From: Prescottella agglutinans | GTDB lineage: Bacteria > Actinomycetota > Actinomycetes > Mycobacteriales > Mycobacteriaceae | Direction of reading: 5' to 3' | Length of the DNA stretch: 64,000 nt | Assembly: GCF_004011865.1 (NCBI RefSeq) | Contig: NZ_RKLP01000001.1 | Coordinates: 620,001-684,000, forward strand | Shown here: positions 32,417 to 40,631 of the stretch, piece after piece | Numbering within the stretch: position 1 is the stretch's first letter | Layout of the letters: each line of letters opens with the position of its first letter | Made by a program: the position numbers and the translations under genes | The notes under the pieces: generated by a model | What the model saw: the letters and a program-made list of their open reading frames with translations, nothing else | What the model was told of the DNA's origin: nothing | Database searches by the model: none

Positions 32417-33097
32417 CTAGTCGGTGTTGATTCGGAATCCGACGCCGCGCACGGTTGCGATCCGGCGATCCGCACCCGCGCCCTCGTCCCCGATCTTGCG
32501 CCGCAGCCAGGACATGTGCATGTCGAGGGTCTTCGAGCCGCGCAGCTCCACGTCGCCCCAGACCTCGCGCAGGATCGTGTCCCGCGAGACGACCTGGCCG
32601 GCGTGCTCGAGCAGCACCCGCAGCAACTCGTACTCCTTGTTGGCCAGCGCCACCTCGGACCCGTTGACGAGGACCCGCCGGGCCGCGGGCTCGAGCCGGA
32701 TGCCGGCCACCTCGACGACGACGTCCTCCCCGCCGCCGCTGCGCCGCAGCAGCGCCCGCACCCGCGCCATCAGTTCGGCCAGCCGGAACGGCTTGCCGAC
32801 GTAGTCGTCGGCGCCCGCGTCCAGCCCGACGACGAAGTCCACCTCGTCGGTGCGCGCGGTGAGCATCAGCACGGCCAGATCCAGGCTGTGCGCGCGTAAC
32901 TGACGACACACCTCGAGCCCGTCCATCCCGGGCAGGCCGAGGTCGAGGATGAGCAGTTCGAATTCGCCGGTCAGCGCACGCTCGAGCGCGGTGGGCCCGG
33001 TCTGTTCGATCGTGACGGTGTAGCCTTCGCGGCCGAGTGCACGCGACAGCGGAGCAGCGATGGCCTCGTCATCTTCGGCAAGCAGTACGGCGGTCAC
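32417..33097 (-). CDS. OmpR-family response regulator
   Basis: A 226-residue regulator. The receiver domain has the acidic pocket LLAEDDEAI, the phospho-acceptor Asp in LLILDLGLPGMDGLEV, the Thr of VLMLTARTDE and the Lys of GKPFRLAEL. The C-terminal winged helix (about 130-225) has ANKEYELLRVLLEHAGQVVS and SKTLDMHMSWLRRKIGD. It forms a leftward two-gene operon with the downstream HAMP-type kinase. Targets are not evident. OmpR regulators favour 11-bp phased direct repeats, such as the CCCCTAA triplet at 22083-22111, but no link is shown. Confidence 0.95.
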   Translation of the reverse strand: MTAVLLAEDDEAIAAPLSRALGREGYTVTIEQTGPTALERALTGEFELLILDLGLPGMDGLEVCRQLRAHSLDLAVLMLTARTDEVDFVVGLDAGADDYVGKPFRLAELMARVRALLRRSGGGEDVVVEVAGIRLEPAARRVLVNGSEVALANKEYELLRVLLEHAGQVVSRDTILREVWGDVELRGSKTLDMHMSWLRRKIGDEGAGADRRIATVRGVGFRINTD

Positions 33098-33135
33098 GAC
33101 GACAGCCTACGGTCGGTTCCGCCCGCGCGGATCTA

Positions 33136-33741
33136 TTACCAGCCTTTCCGGTGATTCCGACGATCCTCACCGGCGCTGCCCGGCCCCTCGTCCGGCCGCG
33201 GGAAGCGGTCGTCGTGGTAGTGGTCCTGGTAGGGGTCGCGATGCGTGTTCGTGGAATCGAAGACCTGGTGGTACAGCAGCGAGTGCACCTTCTGGACCTC
33301 GGGGATGTCGTCGAACTCGAGGGGATCGTCCGACGACGCGACGATCATGAGCGTTCCGGTGCGCAGCATCCGGTCGACCAGCCCGTGCCGGAACTGCACA
33401 TTGCTGATCCGGTTCATCGGGATATCGATGCCGGTGTGGGTCATCACCCCGTGCCGGATCATCACTCGCCGGTCGGTGACGATGAAGTGCGTCGACTTCC
33501 ATCGCAGCACCGGCACCAGGACCTTCCAGACCACGACGGCGAACCACGCCGCGGCGATCACGAGCGACACCACCGGAACGGCGCCGCCGGTCAACTCGGA
33601 CTGGGCGAGCCCCACGAGGAACCCCGCGATCGCGGTGGCGAGGATGAAGATCGCCGACGGAATGATCAGCATCTTCCAGTGCGGATGCCGGTGCAGCACC
33701 AGTTCCTCGTCCGCCGCCAGGGCGTCCTGTGGGTATCCCAT
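33136..33741 (-). CDS. PH-domain membrane protein (Rv3278c-like)
   Basis: A 201-residue protein with two membrane helices near the N-terminus (about 24-75: MLIIPSAIFILATAIAGFLV; PVVSLVIAAAWFAVVVWKVL). A bacterial PH (bPH2/YdbT-like) domain follows at about 80-160 (STHFIVTDRRVMIRHGVMTH; IPMNRISNVQFRHGLVDRML; GTLMIVASSDDPLEFDDIP). The tail is acidic and His/Arg-rich. The ATG at 33741 gives the family start MGYPQDALAADEE; an upstream in-frame codon adds eight residues. The mycobacterial counterpart sits between the GtrA gene and birA, as here. The function is unknown. Confidence 0.9.
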   Translation of the reverse strand: MGYPQDALAADEELVLHRHPHWKMLIIPSAIFILATAIAGFLVGLAQSELTGGAVPVVSLVIAAAWFAVVVWKVLVPVLRWKSTHFIVTDRRVMIRHGVMTHTGIDIPMNRISNVQFRHGLVDRMLRTGTLMIVASSDDPLEFDDIPEVQKVHSLLYHQVFDSTNTHRDPYQDHYHDDRFPRPDEGPGSAGEDRRNHRKGW

Positions 33742-33751
33742 GGAAAGAGTG

Positions 33752-33780
33752 TGACAGGTCGGCACGGGGCCGACCTGTCA
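33752..33780. terminator. Terminator after the HdeD-like gene
   Basis: A perfect 12-bp stem, TGACAGGTCGGC (33752-33763) and GCCGACCTGTCA (33769-33780), with a 5-nt loop. It lies just upstream of the PH gene and downstream of the leftward HdeD-like gene. Confidence 0.75.
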
Positions 33781-33835
33781 GGCGAGACCTGGATATCCGC
33801 GTTCGAGCAGGCCGATTCCCGACCCGGAGGGTCCG

Positions 33836-34432
33836 TCAGCTGACGCGGCGCGCCAGGAACGCCGAGGCGACGACGATGAGTCCGTAGAGGATCATCCAGA
33901 CGCCGACGACGATGACGAAGACGCCGAGCGACAGTTCCGGCTGCAGCAGGACGATCGCGCCCGCGACGACGCTGATGATGCCGAGGACGATGCCGAACGC
34001 GCGGTTGCCGGGGACCTCCGACGCGCCCGCGACGATGTCGAGCACACCGCGGAACACCCACCACGCGCCGATGACGAGGGTGATGATCACCAACGTCTGG
34101 AGCGGGCTACGGAGGACGAGGAACCCGAGCAGGATCGCGAGCGCGCCCGACAGCCCGGTCAAGGTGCGCGCCGCCGTCGGCGCTCCGACCTCCGCGAAGG
34201 ACCGGATGATCTGGATGATGCCGAACGCGAACACCTGGATCGCGATGAGCACCGCGACGACGAACAGCGTCGCATCGGGCCAGACGAGGACTGCAATTCC
34301 GAGGCCGAGGGTGAGCAGTCCGAACACGACCGTCAGCCCGGTCAGGACACGGCCGGCCGTCTCCAGCTCACGAGATTCGGCGGCCAGCCATGACCCGCTG
34401 CCACCTTCGGACACTCCGTGTTGAGCATTCAT
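33836..34432 (-). CDS. HdeD-family membrane protein
   Basis: A 198-residue protein with six predicted membrane helices in three hairpins, including VLTGLTVVFGLLTLGLGIAV, TLFVVAVLIAIQVFAFGIIQ, ALAILLGFLVLRS, LVIITLVIGAWWVFRGVLDI and AFGIVLGIISVVAGAIVLL. This is the repeated layout of HdeD/DUF308 proteins associated with acid resistance in enterobacteria. The ATG at 34432 is supported by GGAGGAG upstream; a longer in-frame start at 34549 lacks one. It is divergent from another small membrane protein gene across 218 bp, suggesting a shared stress-responsive control region. The function in actinobacteria is unproven. Confidence 0.88.
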   Translation of the reverse strand: MNAQHGVSEGGSGSWLAAESRELETAGRVLTGLTVVFGLLTLGLGIAVLVWPDATLFVVAVLIAIQVFAFGIIQIIRSFAEVGAPTAARTLTGLSGALAILLGFLVLRSPLQTLVIITLVIGAWWVFRGVLDIVAGASEVPGNRAFGIVLGIISVVAGAIVLLQPELSLGVFVIVVGVWMILYGLIVVASAFLARRVS

Positions 34433-34650
34433 CGCTACTCCTCCGTCGCACGAGATTTCGTGGATCAGCGTCAAAGTAGCAGCAAAAGACGCTCCGCGAG
34501 CGGTTGCGAACAAAGCATTTCCGGGCCGCGACGCCGAATGCATTTTCACCCGTCAGGGGTGAGGTTTCACGGCCGAATACATCGGAAGATGCAGCCGACG
34601 GATTGGCTCCTCCAGCGAGGTTTTCGCGACCGATCGAAAGGGGAACTGCA

Positions 34651-35067
34651 ATGACCACACCGACGACGCACGCTTCGGGCGGTGGCGCAAAACAGGGTTT
34701 CGCGGCGGGTGCGTCGATCGCCGCCGCGATCATTCTCATGACCGTCGGAATCCTGGAGATCTTCCAGGGCATTTCCGCGCTGTCCAAGGACGACGTCTTC
34801 GTCGTCGGCCCCGAGTACGTGTATCAGTTCGACCTGACGACGTGGGGCTGGATCCACCTGATCCTCGGCATCGTCGTCGTGCTGATCGGTCTGGCACTGC
34901 TGACGGGTGCGACGTGGGCACGCGTGTGCGCGATCATCCTCGCGGCCCTGTCGATCATCGCGAACTTCCTGTGGATTCCCTGGTACCCGATGTGGTCGAT
35001 CCTGATCATCGCGCTCGACATCGTGGTGATCTGGGCGGTTTCCACGTGGAACACCGAGAAGGCCTGA
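34651..35067 (+). CDS. Four-helix membrane protein (DUF7144-like)
   Basis: A 138-residue protein with four membrane segments: IAAAIILMTVGILEIFQGIS, WIHLILGIVVVLIGLALL, WARVCAIILAALSIIANFLW and SILIIALDIVVIWAVSTW. DDVFVVGPEYVYQFDLTTWG lies in the loop, a block typical of a small actinobacterial family I recall as DUF7144. A purine-rich ribosome-binding site (GAAAGGGG) supports the ATG at 34651. It is divergent from the HdeD-like gene and stops 4 bp before the convergent birA stop. The function is unknown; general stress association is only a guess from the neighbour. Confidence 0.85.
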   Translation: MTTPTTHASGGGAKQGFAAGASIAAAIILMTVGILEIFQGISALSKDDVFVVGPEYVYQFDLTTWGWIHLILGIVVVLIGLALLTGATWARVCAIILAALSIIANFLWIPWYPMWSILIIALDIVVIWAVSTWNTEKA

Positions 35068-35071
35068 GCCC

Positions 35072-35905
35072 TCACACGGCACGCAGATGGGTGATGTCAC
35101 CGGCCGACACCGCGACCGGTGACTCACCCTCTGCCTTGATCACGATGCGTCCCTCGGCGTCGACGTCGGTCGCCACACCCACGAGCTCCCGGTTCCCCGG
35201 GAGCTCGGCGCGTACCAGGCGACCGAGGGTGCCGCACCGCTCCCGGTACACGGCCGCGAGGTCGTCGACCTTCCAGCCGGCGCTCTCCCACTCGCGCCAC
35301 CGCCGGGCCAGTTCACGGAGGATCGCGCGCACCAGGACGGTGCGGTCGGTGACGACCGCGTCCTCGAGGGCGAGCGACGTCGCGGTCGGCACCGGCAGCT
35401 CGTCCTCGGTCAGACTCACGTTGAGCCCGATCCCCACGACGATCGTCGGGACCGGTGCCGTCGATGCGACCTCGGCGAGGATTCCGGCGACCTTCCGCCC
35501 CTCGATCAGAACGTCGTTGGGCCACTTCAGTTCCGCGTCGACCTCGGCCACCTTGCGCAACGCGTCGACCACCGCGATGCCCGACAGCAGCGGCAGCCAG
35601 CCGATGTCCGTCAGGTCCATGCCGGGCATGTCGAGGACCGCGGACACGGTGACCAGGGCGCGCGGGGCGCTCACCCACGGCCGCGCGTGCCGGCCGCGGC
35701 CACCGGTCTGGTATTCGGCGATCAGGACGCTGCGCGCGTAGTCCGGGCCCTGCGGACGGGCCAGCAGGTCGGCATTGGTGGACCCGGTCTCCGCGACCAC
35801 GTCGAGCCGCGACCAGAACGCGTCCGGGTCACCGCCCCCGTCACGAACCAGCGCACGCCGGAGCGCGTCGACATCGAACGGGGGGCGGTTCAGATCGGTC
35901 CACAT
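35072..35905 (-). CDS. birA: Biotin--[acetyl-CoA-carboxylase] ligase
   Basis: A 277-residue biotin protein ligase of the monofunctional (no DNA-binding domain) actinobacterial type. It makes biotinyl-5'-AMP and transfers biotin to the EAMKMEN lysine of AccA3, encoded 6 kb away. The biotin/ATP loop is YQTGGRGRHARPWVS, and the conserved ELKWPNDVLIEGRKVAGIL and VGIGLNVSLT follow. The C-terminal SH3-like domain runs from about 225. It is divergent from accD5 across 116 bp containing two palindromic elements, the same birA/accD5 arrangement as in mycobacteria. Confidence 0.96.
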   Translation of the reverse strand: MWTDLNRPPFDVDALRRALVRDGGGDPDAFWSRLDVVAETGSTNADLLARPQGPDYARSVLIAEYQTGGRGRHARPWVSAPRALVTVSAVLDMPGMDLTDIGWLPLLSGIAVVDALRKVAEVDAELKWPNDVLIEGRKVAGILAEVASTAPVPTIVVGIGLNVSLTEDELPVPTATSLALEDAVVTDRTVLVRAILRELARRWREWESAGWKVDDLAAVYRERCGTLGRLVRAELPGNRELVGVATDVDAEGRIVIKAEGESPVAVSAGDITHLRAV

Positions 35906-35933
35906 CCGTCCAGCCTAGGATGCGCTTGGAAAG

Positions 35934-35947
35934 TGACTCGTCAGTAG
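35934..35947. promoter_or_regulatory. GTCAGTAG element upstream of accD5
   Basis: TGACTCGTCAGTAG matches 11 of 14 positions with CTACTGGTCAGTAG upstream of accA3 (42049-42062). It sits between a possible -35 TTGGAA (35926-35931) and -10 TAGGTT (35950-35955), where a repressor would block transcription. A common regulator of the two carboxylase loci is inferred. Confidence 0.5.
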
Positions 35948-35952
35948 CTTAG

Positions 35953-35967
35953 GTTGAATAATTCAAC
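35953..35967. promoter_or_regulatory. Perfect palindrome upstream of accD5
   Basis: GTTGAATAATTCAAC is a 7+1+7 inverted repeat in the birA-accD5 gap, 55-69 bp upstream of the accD5 ATG. It is strikingly AT-rich for this genome and overlaps the possible -10. It is probably an operator; the regulator is unknown. Confidence 0.55.
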
Positions 35968-36021
35968 GCAACCCGACCTCGCTCGACGCAGGCCCCGGAG
36001 ACCTGGTTAAGCTCACTTCCC

Positions 36022-37662
36022 ATGACCAGTGTGCAGGAGCCAGCCGCGGCGGAGGCGGCGAACACCCCGGATATCCACACGACGGCGGGAAAGCTCGCTG
36101 ACCTGCGCAGCCGCCAGGCGCAGGCAATGCAGCCCATGGGCGAAGCCGCCGTCGAGAAGGTCCACGCCAAGGGCAAGCTGACGGCGCGCGAGCGCATCCA
36201 CGCGCTCCTGGACGAGGGCTCGTTCGTCGAGCTCGACGCCCTGGCCCGGCACCGCAGCACCAACTTCGGCCTCGCCGACAACCGTCCCGTCGGTGACGGC
36301 GTCGTCACCGGTTACGGCACCATCGACGGCCGCGACGTCTGCGTCTTCAGCCAGGACGCCACCGTGTTCGGCGGCTCGCTCGGCGAGATCTACGGCGAGA
36401 AGATCGTCAAGGTCATGGACCTGGCGCTCAAGACCGGCCGCCCGCTGATCGGCATCAACGAGGGTGCCGGCGCGCGTATCCAGGAGGGCGTCGTCTCGCT
36501 CGGCCTGTACGGCGAGATCTTCCACCGCAACGTCCAGGCCTCGGGTGTCATCCCGCAGATCTCCCTGATCATGGGCCCGGCCGCCGGCGGACACGTCTAC
36601 TCCCCCGCGCTGACCGACTTCGTGGTCATGGTCGACGAGGCCAGCCAGATGTTCGTCACCGGCCCGGACGTCATCAAGACCGTCACGGGTGAGGACGTCA
36701 CCATGGAGGATCTGGGCGGCGCCCGGACTCACATGGCGAAGTCCGGTGTCGCGCACTATGTCGCTTCCGGCGAGCAGGACGCTCTCGACTATGTCAAGGA
36801 CCTGCTGTCGTACCTGCCGAGCAACAACCAGGCCGCGGCTCCGCGTCTGGCCCCGTCCGATCCGATCGTCGGCTCGATCGAGGACTCGCTGACCGACGAG
36901 GACCGCGAACTCGACACGCTGATCCCGGACTCGGCGAACCAGCCGTACGACATGCACGAGGTCATCCGTCGCATCCTCGACGACGACGAGTTCCTCGAGG
37001 TGCAGGCCGGCCGCGCCATGAACGTCATCGTCGGCTACGGTCGCGTCGACGGCCGCAGCGTCGGCATCGTCGCGAACCAGCCCACGCAGTTCGCGGGCTG
37101 CCTCGACATCGACGCGTCCGAGAAGGCCGCGCGCTTCGTCCGCACCTGCGACGCGTTCAACGTCCCGATCATCACGCTGGTCGACGTCCCGGGCTTCCTC
37201 CCGGGCACCGAGCAGGAGTACAACGGCATCATCCGCCGCGGCGCGAAGCTGCTGTACGCGTACGGTGAGGCCACGGTCGGCAAGATCACCGTCATCACCC
37301 GCAAGGCGTACGGCGGCGCGTACGACGTCATGGGCTCCAAGCACATGGGCGCGGACGTGAACCTGGCGTGGCCGACCGCTCAGATCGCGGTCATGGGCGC
37401 GTCCGGCGCCGTCGGCTTCGTCTACCGCAAGCAGCTGCTCGAGGCCGCCAAGAACGGTGAGGACGTCGACGCGCTGCGCCTGAAGCTGCAGCAGGAGTAC
37501 GAGGACACCCTGGTGAACCCGTACGTTGCGGCCGAGCGCGGTTACATCGACGCCGTCATCCCCCCGTCGCACACCCGCGGACAGATCGTCTCCGCTCTGC
37601 GTCTGCTCGAGCGCAAGATGGTTTCGCTTCCGCCCAAGAAGCATGGGAACATCCCCCTATGA
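36022..37662 (+). CDS. accD5: Propionyl/acyl-CoA carboxylase carboxyltransferase (beta) subunit AccD5
   Basis: A 546-residue carboxyltransferase with two crotonase-like halves (about 30-290 and 300-540). With AccA3 and AccE5 it carboxylates propionyl-CoA to methylmalonyl-CoA, used for methyl-branched and mycolic acid synthesis. Acyl-CoA pocket blocks: [33 protein letters not shown] and [17 protein letters not shown]. Carboxybiotin-side blocks: [19 protein letters not shown] and [15 protein letters not shown]. The accD5-accE5-maf-sseA order equals Rv3280-Rv3283. The stop overlaps the accE5 ATG. Its promoter region carries a palindrome and an element shared with accA3. Confidence 0.96.
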   Translation: MTSVQEPAAAEAANTPDIHTTAGKLADLRSRQAQAMQPMGEAAVEKVHAKGKLTARERIHALLDEGSFVELDALARHRSTNFGLADNRPVGDGVVTGYGTIDGRDVCVFSQDATVFGGSLGEIYGEKIVKVMDLALKTGRPLIGINEGAGARIQEGVVSLGLYGEIFHRNVQASGVIPQISLIMGPAAGGHVYSPALTDFVVMVDEASQMFVTGPDVIKTVTGEDVTMEDLGGARTHMAKSGVAHYVASGEQDALDYVKDLLSYLPSNNQAAAPRLAPSDPIVGSIEDSLTDEDRELDTLIPDSANQPYDMHEVIRRILDDDEFLEVQAGRAMNVIVGYGRVDGRSVGIVANQPTQFAGCLDIDASEKAARFVRTCDAFNVPIITLVDVPGFLPGTEQEYNGIIRRGAKLLYAYGEATVGKITVITRKAYGGAYDVMGSKHMGADVNLAWPTAQIAVMGASGAVGFVYRKQLLEAAKNGEDVDALRLKLQQEYEDTLVNPYVAAERGYIDAVIPPSHTRGQIVSALRLLERKMVSLPPKKHGNIPL

Positions 37663-38012
37663 CAGCCACAACCCGGGAAGACGTGCTCACCGACGCGGAG
37701 CTGCTGGACGCATCCGCAGCGGTCGACGGCTCGACGCTCGAAGGAGCCGCGTTGGCTGAAGCAGTCGCAGGGCTGGAGTCCGATCTCGCCGCGGGATCGC
37801 AGTCGCCGCTGATCAAGGTCGTGAAGGGCAACCCGACGGACGCCGAGATCGCAGCCGTCGTCACGGTTCTGTGCGCGGCCGCCGCCGCGGGCGAGCCGGC
37901 CGGCGACGGCCTGCCGCCCGAGACGTGGGGCGCGCCCACCCGCATGCACCGCGGGCACGCGCCGTTCTCCCCGTATTCGTTCGGCAACCCGGTCGCTCCG
38001 CGCCCGTTCTGA
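37659..38012 (+). CDS. accE5: Acyl-CoA carboxylase epsilon subunit AccE5
   Basis: Small (117-residue) epsilon subunit found only in actinobacterial acyl-CoA carboxylases. It stabilises the AccA3-AccD5 complex and stimulates activity. The conserved C-terminal half begins [20 protein letters not shown] and ends in a Trp/His/Pro-rich tail ([20 protein letters not shown]). The N-terminal half is an acidic, low-conservation extension, as in the M. tuberculosis protein. Its ATG overlaps the accD5 stop (ATGA). Confidence 0.93.
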   Translation: MTATTREDVLTDAELLDASAAVDGSTLEGAALAEAVAGLESDLAAGSQSPLIKVVKGNPTDAEIAAVVTVLCAAAAAGEPAGDGLPPETWGAPTRMHRGHAPFSPYSFGNPVAPRPF

Positions 38013-38028
38013 TCGAACGGTTCGTCTG

Positions 38029-38673
38029 GTGACCCACCTGGTTCTCGCCTCGGCGTCCCCGGCACGGCTGTCCGTGCTGCGGGGCGCCGGGGTCGAACCC
38101 ACCGTCCGTGTCTCCGGCGTCGACGAGGACGCCGTCATCGACCGACTGGGCCCGTCCGCGGCCCCCGAGTCGGTCGTCACCACGCTCGCCGAGGCCAAGG
38201 CCCGCGACGTGATTCCCGCTCTGATCGCCGAGGGCATCACCGACGCCGTCGTGATCGGCTGCGACTCGATGCTGCTCATCGACGGTGAACTGCAGGGCAA
38301 GCCGCACACCGTCGACGTCGCCCGCCGCCGCTGGAAGTCCATGGCCGGCCGCAGCGCGACGCTGCTCACCGGACACAGCGTCCTGCGGATCGCCGACGGC
38401 GCGATCGTCGCGGACGCGGCCGATCACAGCGGCACCGTCGTCCACTTCGCGTCCCCGTCGGACGAGGATCTCGAGGCGTACCTCGCCACCGGCGAACCGT
38501 TGAAGGTCGCCGGCGCCTTCACCCTCGACGGTCTCGGCGGCTGGTTCGTCGAACGACTCGAGGGCGACCCGTCCAGTGTCATCGGTATCGGGCTGCCGCT
38601 GGTGCGGCGCCTGCTCGGCGAGGTCGGTGTCTCGGTGGCCCAGTTGTGGGCCGCGAACGCGCTCGTGCGCTAG
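38029..38673 (+). CDS. maf: Maf-family nucleotide pyrophosphatase
   Basis: A 214-residue Maf/YhdE-type nucleoside triphosphate pyrophosphatase, probably clearing dTTP/UTP or modified nucleotides. Landmarks: LVLASASPARLSVL at the N-terminus (S-x-S-P-x-R), EAKARDV, VIGCDSMLLIDGEL with the catalytic Asp, and EAYLATGEPLKVAGAFTLDG near the C-terminus. The GTG at 38029 is 16 bp after accE5. Its stop overlaps the convergent globin gene's stop by four bases. The name reflects the family; a septum function is historical. Confidence 0.94.
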   Translation: MTHLVLASASPARLSVLRGAGVEPTVRVSGVDEDAVIDRLGPSAAPESVVTTLAEAKARDVIPALIAEGITDAVVIGCDSMLLIDGELQGKPHTVDVARRRWKSMAGRSATLLTGHSVLRIADGAIVADAADHSGTVVHFASPSDEDLEAYLATGEPLKVAGAFTLDGLGGWFVERLEGDPSSVIGIGLPLVRRLLGEVGVSVAQLWAANALVR

Positions 38674-39068
38674 TTCCCCGTCCCGCCCCAGGATCGCTCC
38701 AGGGCCCGCGCCATCGCGGTCGCCTTCGTCTTGGCGCGTTCGGCGTCCGGTCCGGTGAAATTCTCGTCGACCGTCTCGCACCACACGTGCAGCCAGCGCG
38801 TGAGCTTCTCCCCCGCCAGCCCGTGCTGCCGGTCGAGCGCCTGGTGGACCATCACGAACTCGCCCTGGTAGCGCGCGGTCCGGAACAGGATCTGCTCCCA
38901 GAAGTCCCCGACGACGGGCAGATGCTCCTCGAGCCCGACGACCGCCAGGGTCTCGAACGCGGGCGCCAGCACCGGGTCGGCAAGTGCCCGCTGGTAGAAC
39001 ACCCGGACCATCCGGTCGATGTCGCCGCGGCCGGAGAGATCGCTGCGGCGGTCGGTTGGGCACGTCAC
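38670..39068 (-). CDS. Group III truncated haemoglobin
   Basis: A 132-residue globin of the TrHb3 (trHbP) group. RMVRVFYQRALADPVLAPAF carries the B10 Tyr, FWEQILFRTARYQGEF the helix E region, and VMVHQAL the proximal F8 His. A Trp-rich segment WLHVWCETVDENFTG follows. The GTG at 39068 gives the usual group length; the frame is open to 39284 without globin homology and would run into the sseA control region. Group III globins are poorly understood (NO, O2 or peroxide chemistry). It converges on maf and is divergent from sseA. Confidence 0.88.
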   Translation of the reverse strand: MTCPTDRRSDLSGRGDIDRMVRVFYQRALADPVLAPAFETLAVVGLEEHLPVVGDFWEQILFRTARYQGEFVMVHQALDRQHGLAGEKLTRWLHVWCETVDENFTGPDAERAKTKATAMARALERSWGGTGN

Positions 39069-39198
39069 AGTGCACGACGGTACCGGTTGAACTACCCATC
39101 GGTAGCGGGCGGTGATCTCGCTCGCTCCGCCGGATCGATCACCACATAGAATCGTCAGTGGACAACCCTCCACCCACACTTGCCTCAGGAGCCCACCC

Positions 39199-40110
39199 GT
39201 GCCCGTCGCACCCGATCCCAATCCCGCGTTCGCTGCGTATACCCATCCGGAGCGACTCGTCTCGACCGAGTGGCTGTCGGTCAACCTGGGCGCCCCCGGT
39301 GTGAAGGTGGTGGAGTCGGACGAGGACGTGCTGCTCTACGACATCGGCCACATCCCCGGCGCGGTGAAGATCGACTGGCATCTGGACCTCAACGACCCGG
39401 TCACGCGCGACTACATCGACGGCGCCGCGTTCGCCGACCTGATGAGCCGCAAGGGCATCGAACGCGACGACACCGTCGTCATCTACGGCGACAAGAGCAA
39501 CTGGTGGGCGGCGTACGCCCTCTGGGTGTTTACGCTGTTCGGCCACCAGGACGTCCGCCTGCTCGACGGTGGCCGGGACGCGTGGCTGTCGGAGAACCGG
39601 GACACCACGCTGGACGTGCCGACTCCCGCGCCGACGCAGTACCCGGTGGTGGCGCGCGACGACAGCACGATCCGCGCGTTCCGGGACGACGTGCTCGCAC
39701 ATCTCGGCAACGGTCCGCTGGTCGACGTGCGGTCCCCGCAGGAGTACACGGGCGAGCGCACCCACATGCCCGACTACCCGGAGGAGGGCGCGCTGCGCGG
39801 CGGCCACATCCCGACCGCGGTGTCGATCCCGTGGGCGCGGGCGGCGGCAGCGGACGGACGCTTCCGTACCCGCCCCGAGCTCGAGGAGATCTATGCGGAC
39901 TTCTCGCGCGACGACGACGTGGTCGCGTACTGCCGGATCGGCGAACGTTCGAGCCACACGTGGTTCGTGCTGACGCATCTGCTCGGATACCCCAGCGTCC
40001 GCAACTACGACGGCTCGTGGACCGAGTGGGGCAATGTCGTGCGGGTCCCCATCGTCAAGGGCGACGAGCCGGGCATCGTGCCGGGCGCCGCCGAGGAAGC
40101 CGCTTCGTGA
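39199..40110 (+). CDS. sseA: Thiosulfate/3-mercaptopyruvate sulfurtransferase SseA
   Basis: A 303-residue tandem rhodanese. The N-terminal, inactive repeat (about 15-140) contains [16 protein letters not shown]. The C-terminal, active repeat has [13 protein letters not shown] and the catalytic Cys245 in the loop [11 protein letters not shown]. The CxxGxR-type loop reads C-R-I-G-E-R, as in thiosulfate sulfurtransferases of this group. The GTG start follows AGGAG by 7 bp. The stop overlaps the GTG of the SufE-like gene, so sulfane sulfur may be handed between the two products. Confidence 0.94.
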   Translation: MPVAPDPNPAFAAYTHPERLVSTEWLSVNLGAPGVKVVESDEDVLLYDIGHIPGAVKIDWHLDLNDPVTRDYIDGAAFADLMSRKGIERDDTVVIYGDKSNWWAAYALWVFTLFGHQDVRLLDGGRDAWLSENRDTTLDVPTPAPTQYPVVARDDSTIRAFRDDVLAHLGNGPLVDVRSPQEYTGERTHMPDYPEEGALRGGHIPTAVSIPWARAAAADGRFRTRPELEEIYADFSRDDDVVAYCRIGERSSHTWFVLTHLLGYPSVRNYDGSWTEWGNVVRVPIVKGDEPGIVPGAAEEAAS

Positions 40111-40517
40111 GCCTGCCGGAGAGCCTCGCCGAGATCGTCGACGACTTCGCCGCCGTCGACGGTCAGGACAAGCTGCAGTTGCTGCTGGAGTTCAGCCGAG
40201 AACTGGCGCCGCTGCCGCCGGAGCTCGAGCAGGGCGCGATGGAGCCGGTTCCCGAGTGCCAGTCGCCGCTGTTCCTGTCCGTCGACAGCAGCGACCTGGA
40301 CAAGGTGCGTCTGCATTTCAGCGCGCCCGCCGAGGCGCCGACGACCCGCGGCTTCGCGTCGATTCTCCATCAGGGGCTCGACGGGCACAGCGCCGCAACA
40401 ATTCTCGCGGTTCCCGACGACTTCTACGCGGCACTCGGCCTCGCCGACGCGGTCAGCCCGCTGCGCTTGCGCGGCATGAGCGCGATGCTCGCACGTATCA
40501 AGCGGCACCTCCGCTGA
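40107..40517 (+). CDS. SufE-like sulfur acceptor protein
   Basis: A 136-residue SufE-fold protein (Rv3284-like). The sulfur-accepting Cys51 is in [13 protein letters not shown], the position of the SufE active cysteine (ECQS). [19 protein letters not shown] and [12 protein letters not shown] are further family blocks. It lies immediately after sseA with a GTGA overlap, not near a suf operon. It therefore probably accepts persulfide from SseA or from a desulfurase acting elsewhere. It is followed by a terminator hairpin. Confidence 0.92.
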   Translation: MSLPESLAEIVDDFAAVDGQDKLQLLLEFSRELAPLPPELEQGAMEPVPECQSPLFLSVDSSDLDKVRLHFSAPAEAPTTRGFASILHQGLDGHSAATILAVPDDFYAALGLADAVSPLRLRGMSAMLARIKRHLR

Positions 40518-40540
40518 GCGTGCAACCTCCCAACCGAGAC

Positions 40541-40567
40541 TGATCGGGGAGCGACCCTCCCCGATCA
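40541..40567. terminator. Terminator after sseA-sufE
   Basis: A perfect 11-bp stem, TGATCGGGGAG (40541-40551) and CTCCCCGATCA (40557-40567), with a 5-nt loop followed by CCTTT. It isolates the sulfur operon from the acyltransferase gene. Confidence 0.8.
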
Positions 40568-40631
40568 CCTTTCACTGTGACGATGTTCACCGCCGCCACC
40601 CGCGGCGGAACAAGAGACTGGATTCTCCACG

